A model generated the notes under the pieces. That model saw only the letters and a list, made by a program, of their open reading frames with translations, did no database searches and was not told the origin of the DNA. Both the position numbers and the translations under genes were made by a program. From Carnobacterium_B sp040274945 (lineage in GTDB: Bacteria; Bacillota; Bacilli; Lactobacillales; Carnobacteriaceae), in assembly GCF_040274945.1 (NCBI RefSeq), contig NZ_JBEMAR010000001.1, forward strand, positions 186,001 to 250,000: 64,000 nucleotides of DNA, in the 5' to 3' direction. Positions 61,200 to 64,000 of this stretch are shown piece by piece; the stretch's first letter is position 1, and each line of letters begins with the position of its first letter.

Positions 61200-61244
61200 A
61201 TACTATCATATTGGTGAACCAGTTTCAAAATGTAAACGCACACA
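61200..61244 (-). promoter_or_regulatory. PTS permease promoter with upstream cre-like CcpA site
   Basis: Minus-strand TTGAAA (complement of 61223-61228), 17-bp spacer, TAGTAT (complement of 61200-61205). Plus strand 61231-61244 reads TGTAAACGCACACA, 13 of 14 matches to TGWAANCGNTNWCA, placed 2 bp upstream of the -35. Confidence 0.7.
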
Positions 61245-61250
61245 CGTTCG

Positions 61251-61295
61251 AGAAAAAAAGAGCAACCTTTTAATTTTACTTAAAAGGCTGCTCTA
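61251..61295 (-). terminator. Terminator of ftsY
   Basis: 15-bp stem AGAGCAGCCTTTTAA / TTAAAAGGTTGCTCT with one G-T pair, then TTTTTTTCTCG on the minus strand. Confidence 0.9.
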
Positions 61296-61306
61296 TAAAA
61301 ATTTTA

Positions 61307-62305
61307 TTAAATCGAATTTTGAATTAATTCGCTGAATAATCCATAAATGTATTCATTTGGATCAAATAGCTGCAAGTCATCCATACTTTCACCTAATCCA
61401 ACAAATTTCACAGGAATATCCAACTCTTTACGAATAGCTAAAACAATTCCACCTTTTGCTGTACCATCTAATTTAGTTAACACGATTCCAGTTACATTGG
61501 TCGTTTGTTTAAACTGTTTGGCTTGGTTCATCGCATTTTGTCCAGTTGTGGCATCTAATACAAGTAATACCTCATGTGGACCACCTGGTATTTCACGTTC
61601 TATAATACGTTTCATTTTTTCTAACTCATTCATAAGGTTTACTTTATTTTGTAAACGTCCAGCTGTATCTACGAATAAAATATCCGCTTGTTGCTGTTTA
61701 GCTTCTTTAATCGCATCAAACACTACAGCTGCTGGATCTCCGCCAGCTTTACCACTGACTACTTCTACGCCAACACGCTCACCCCAAACATGCAATTGTT
61801 CTATCGCACCAGCTCTGAAAGTATCGCCAGCTGCTAAGAGTACTTTTTTTCCTTCTTGTTGGTAAAGATGCGCCATCTTGCCAATTGTTGTAGTTTTCCC
61901 TACACCGTTTACGCCAACCATCAGAATCACCGTTAAACCATCAGGATTGATAAGAACTTCAGGTTTTTCAGTGTTCCCTTTTTCATAAATTTCAACCATT
62001 TTTTCAATAATAACTTGTTGAACCTCATTTGAAGCTTTTGCATTTTTCAATTTTACTTCTTGGCGTAAAGCGTCTGTGATTTCCATTGTCGCTTCAAAAC
62101 CAACATCTGCCCCAATTAAAACTTCCTCAAGTTCATCAAAGAAGTCTTCATCGACTGTTCTAAAATTAGCAAACAATTCATTCATGCGTTGAGAAAATGT
62201 TTTCCTCGTTTTCTCAAGACCTTTTTCATACTTTTCGGTTACTTCTGTGGTTTCAACTTTCTCTTCACCTGTAAAAGCTTTTTTGATTTTGTCGAATAAT
62301 CCCAT
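61307..62305 (-). CDS. ftsY: SRP receptor GTPase FtsY
   Basis: 332 residues. A short acidic N-terminal region, NG domains with P-loop GVNGVGKTTTIGK (about 133-145), DTAGRLQNKVNLMNEL, TKLDGTAKGG and the terminal GLGESMDDLQLFDPNEYIYG. Docks SRP-ribosome complexes at the membrane. AGAGGGTG precedes the ATG. It follows the HAD gene by 32 bp, in the smc-HAD-ftsY order. Confidence 0.98.
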   Translation of the reverse strand: MGLFDKIKKAFTGEEKVETTEVTEKYEKGLEKTRKTFSQRMNELFANFRTVDEDFFDELEEVLIGADVGFEATMEITDALRQEVKLKNAKASNEVQQVIIEKMVEIYEKGNTEKPEVLINPDGLTVILMVGVNGVGKTTTIGKMAHLYQQEGKKVLLAAGDTFRAGAIEQLHVWGERVGVEVVSGKAGGDPAAVVFDAIKEAKQQQADILFVDTAGRLQNKVNLMNELEKMKRIIEREIPGGPHEVLLVLDATTGQNAMNQAKQFKQTTNVTGIVLTKLDGTAKGGIVLAIRKELDIPVKFVGLGESMDDLQLFDPNEYIYGLFSELIQNSI

Positions 62306-62337
62306 TATACACCCTCTTTTCTTGGCAATGTTACTGT

Positions 62338-63147
62338 TTAATTGAGCACGAATTTTTGAATGGCATGTGCCACACCATGTTCTTCATTTGTTTTAGTAAT
62401 ATACTGAGCCATGGATTTGATGTCATCCGTAGCATTTCCCATGGCTACTCCCATACCTGCATATTCAATCATTGCTGCATCGTTAGCTTCATCCCCTAAT
62501 GCCATTACCTCTGATGCTTCAAAACCTAGTAAATCAGCTAAAACAGCTATTCCACTCCCTTTATCTACACCCTTAGGCATTAGTTCTAATAATATTGGAC
62601 GAGATTTCATTATCGTATATTTTTTATAAAAATGAACTGGGATGTTTTTGATTGCTTCATCTAAATCAGTTTGAGTGTAACAAAACACTGTCTTATTGAT
62701 GGCAATATCTTCTGGTACTTCTTCCATTGCTATTGGAACATATGATAATGCTGACATGACTGTTGGATAGAGCGAGTCTCTCCCTTTAGGGTATGGCGGC
62801 TCATAAATTTTTTCTAAATCAATGAAGTTACAAGGGAGATTGATCTGTTTGCTTAGTTCAAAAATTTCTTCTGTTTCAGCTTTTGTTAATGTTGTCTTAG
62901 ATAATACTTCACCAGTATCTGTACGTTGTACTAGACCACCGTTGTAAGTAATACCATAATCTCCAGCTTCTCTTAAATTTAACTCTTCTAAATAGGCGAT
63001 CATTCCTAACAAAGGACGGCCGGTACAAAGGACTACTTTTACGCCTTGTTCTTTTGCTTGTTTTATTGCTTCTTTATTTTCATCTGATATGCCATGTTTT
63101 CCATTCAATAATGTACCATCCAAATCAATTGCAACTAATTTAATCAT
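62338..63147 (-). CDS. HAD-superfamily Cof-type phosphatase
   Basis: 269 residues. Motif I KLVAIDLDGTLLNGK (residues 3-17), motif II VVLCTGRPLLGM, the Lys in LMPKGVDKGSG, and motif IV MALGDEANDAAMIEYAG. The C2-type cap is characteristic of YxeH/YidA-like sugar phosphatases. Its substrate is not evident. A HAD gene between smc and ftsY is common in enterococci and relatives. The other Cof-type gene of the window is at 51091. Confidence 0.93.
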   Translation of the reverse strand: MIKLVAIDLDGTLLNGKHGISDENKEAIKQAKEQGVKVVLCTGRPLLGMIAYLEELNLREAGDYGITYNGGLVQRTDTGEVLSKTTLTKAETEEIFELSKQINLPCNFIDLEKIYEPPYPKGRDSLYPTVMSALSYVPIAMEEVPEDIAINKTVFCYTQTDLDEAIKNIPVHFYKKYTIMKSRPILLELMPKGVDKGSGIAVLADLLGFEASEVMALGDEANDAAMIEYAGMGVAMGNATDDIKSMAQYITKTNEEHGVAHAIQKFVLN

Positions 63148-63186
63148 GCTTTAACTCCAATCTCTTTAATAACTACTTTAAAAGGG

Positions 63187-63213
63187 AAAAAAAGATCGAC
63201 ACTAATCGACCTT
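63187..63213 (-). terminator. Probable terminator after smc
   Basis: Short stem GGTCGA / TCGATC (one G-T pair) with a 6-nt loop, then TTTTTTTCCC on the minus strand, in the 82-bp smc-HAD gap. Confidence 0.65.
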
Positions 63214-63229
63214 TCCTCCTCTATCGTTT

Positions 63230-64000
63230 CTAGGTTATTCCTACATGTGCTTCTGTTAATTCTTCTAAACGAACAGATACAACTTTAGAAACACCAGATT
63301 CTTGCATGGTTATGCCATAAAGAACATTAGCTTCTTCCATTGTTCCTTTACGGTGAGTAATGACGATAAATTGAGTATCTCCATCAAAACGCTTTAAATA
63401 TCGTCCAAATCGGATGACGTTAGCCTCATCTAGGGCGGCTTCAACTTCATCTAAAATACAGAACGGTACTGGCCGGACTTGTATAATTGAAAACATTAGA
63501 GCAATTGCTGTAAATGCTCGTTCCCCTCCAGACAAGAGACTTAACTGCTGTAGCTTTTTACCAGGAGGCTGAGCGATGATCTCAATACCGGTCGTTAACA
63601 AGTTTTTAGGATCTGTTAACCGTAATTCAGCTGATCCTCCGCCAAACATCTGCGGGAAAACTTCGGAAAATTTCAGTCGAATATCTTCAAACACTTCAGA
63701 AAAGCGAAGCTTCACTTCTTCATCCATTTCATTCATCGTGGTATACAAACTAACTTTTGCTTCTATCAAATCTTCACGTTGATCCACAAGGAAAGAATAC
63801 CGTTCATTCACACGTTCAAATTCTTCGATAGCACCAAGATTAACAGAACCCAACTCTTCAATACTTTGTTTCAGAAGTTTCACTTTACGTGTCGCTTCTT
63901 CTAAAGAGACCTCAAGCAAATGGCTTTCTTTAGCCGCTTCAAAAGTCATACTGTACTCTTCATTTAAATAAGTTAAGCGATTTTCAATTGCAACATCTGT
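63230..64000 (-). CDS. smc: Chromosome segregation ATPase SMC, C-terminal part (cut by window end)
   Basis: The last 257 codons of smc; the frame is open through the right edge (first visible codons read TDVAIENRLTYLNEEYS). The end of the coiled coil leads to the C-terminal ABC-type head lobe with the signature LSLLSGGERAFTAIALMF, Walker B PFCILDEVEAALDEAN and the D-loop/H-loop FIVITHRKGTM. Acts with ScpA/ScpB (33-34 kb) as bacterial condensin. The hinge and N-terminal lobe lie outside the window. Confidence 0.97.
   Translation of the reverse strand, partial: TDVAIENRLTYLNEEYSMTFEAAKESHLLEVSLEEATRKVKLLKQSIEELGSVNLGAIEEFERVNERYSFLVDQREDLIEAKVSLYTTMNEMDEEVKLRFSEVFEDIRLKFSEVFPQMFGGGSAELRLTDPKNLLTTGIEIIAQPPGKKLQQLSLLSGGERAFTAIALMFSIIQVRPVPFCILDEVEAALDEANVIRFGRYLKRFDGDTQFIVITHRKGTMEEANVLYGITMQESGVSKVVSVRLEELTEAHVGIT

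Noticed and set aside
1..64000. CRISPR array, intact prophage, insertion sequences, tRNA or rRNA genes
   Set aside because: No regularly spaced repeats, transposase genes, phage structural genes or recognisable tRNA/rRNA sequences were seen on either strand.

Overview
The window is a low-GC Gram-positive chromosome segment whose gene content and order match Lactobacillales. The closest fit by gene neighbourhood is Carnobacteriaceae/Enterococcaceae, with Carnobacterium my best guess. That placement is inferred from synteny, protein character and the absence of respiratory genes; no database search was run. It is almost entirely core genome: housekeeping genes mostly on the minus strand, strong GGAGG-type ribosome binding sites, and an intrinsic terminator after most transcription units.

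Layout. 1-5.8 kb: the 3' part of a THUMP-type RNA methyltransferase gene, RNase P RNA, gpsB and ypsA, divergent from recU-pbp1A (cell division, recombination, wall synthesis). 5.8-18.7 kb: nth-dnaD, asnS, ypmB, dinG, a hypothetical, a nitroreductase, dapB-cca, a YitT/YpjC membrane protein, and ypiB(reoY)-ypiA. 18.9-21.2 kb is the only accessory-looking stretch: a PAS protein with a degenerate GGDEF domain, a small glycine-zipper membrane protein, and a frameshifted tyrosine-recombinase remnant. The last two lie between two imperfect 52-bp copies of the hup 3'-end/terminator sequence, which looks like the scar of an integrated element. 21.3-28.1 kb: der, rpsA, cmk, a LysM surface protein, recQ and ypbB. 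28.2-34.4 kb: ribU under an FMN riboswitch, the resDE-type two-component pair, rluB, and ribT-scpA-scpB. 34.5-40 kb: lysA, deoB-punA, xerD and cvfB. 40.2-46.6 kb: pfkA-pyk (lower glycolysis) and dnaE. 46.7-54.5 kb: yjzD, clpB under a CtsR-type operator, the yitW/yitV/yitU/yitT group, yajQ, an OsmC-family protein and a hypothetical. 54.6-64 kb: the translation/secretion cluster smc-HAD-ftsY, then ylxM-ffh-rpsP-khpA-rimM-trmD-rplS, interrupted by a PTS permease gene that carries two tandem IIB domains.

How the genes work together. ffh, ftsY, ylxM, rpsP, rimM, trmD and rplS supply SRP targeting and ribosome maturation. smc, scpA, scpB and xerD handle chromosome organisation and segregation. dnaE, dnaD, dinG, recQ, recU, nth and hup serve replication and repair. 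dapB and lysA are two steps of the DAP/lysine branch feeding the wall built by pbp1A, with gpsB and ypiB(reoY) as likely wall-synthesis regulators. pfkA, pyk and the PTS permease serve sugar uptake and glycolysis.

Most noteworthy: the hup-linked element scar; an endonuclease III that kept its catalytic Lys/Asp but lost two of four [4Fe-4S] ligands; a GGDEF protein missing its metal, nucleotide and signature residues; the tandem IIB duplication; a 51-bp tandem repeat forming the exact C-terminus of PBP1A; and several well-resolved promoter/operator arrangements. I found no CRISPR array, intact prophage, insertion sequence, defence island or secondary-metabolite cluster.
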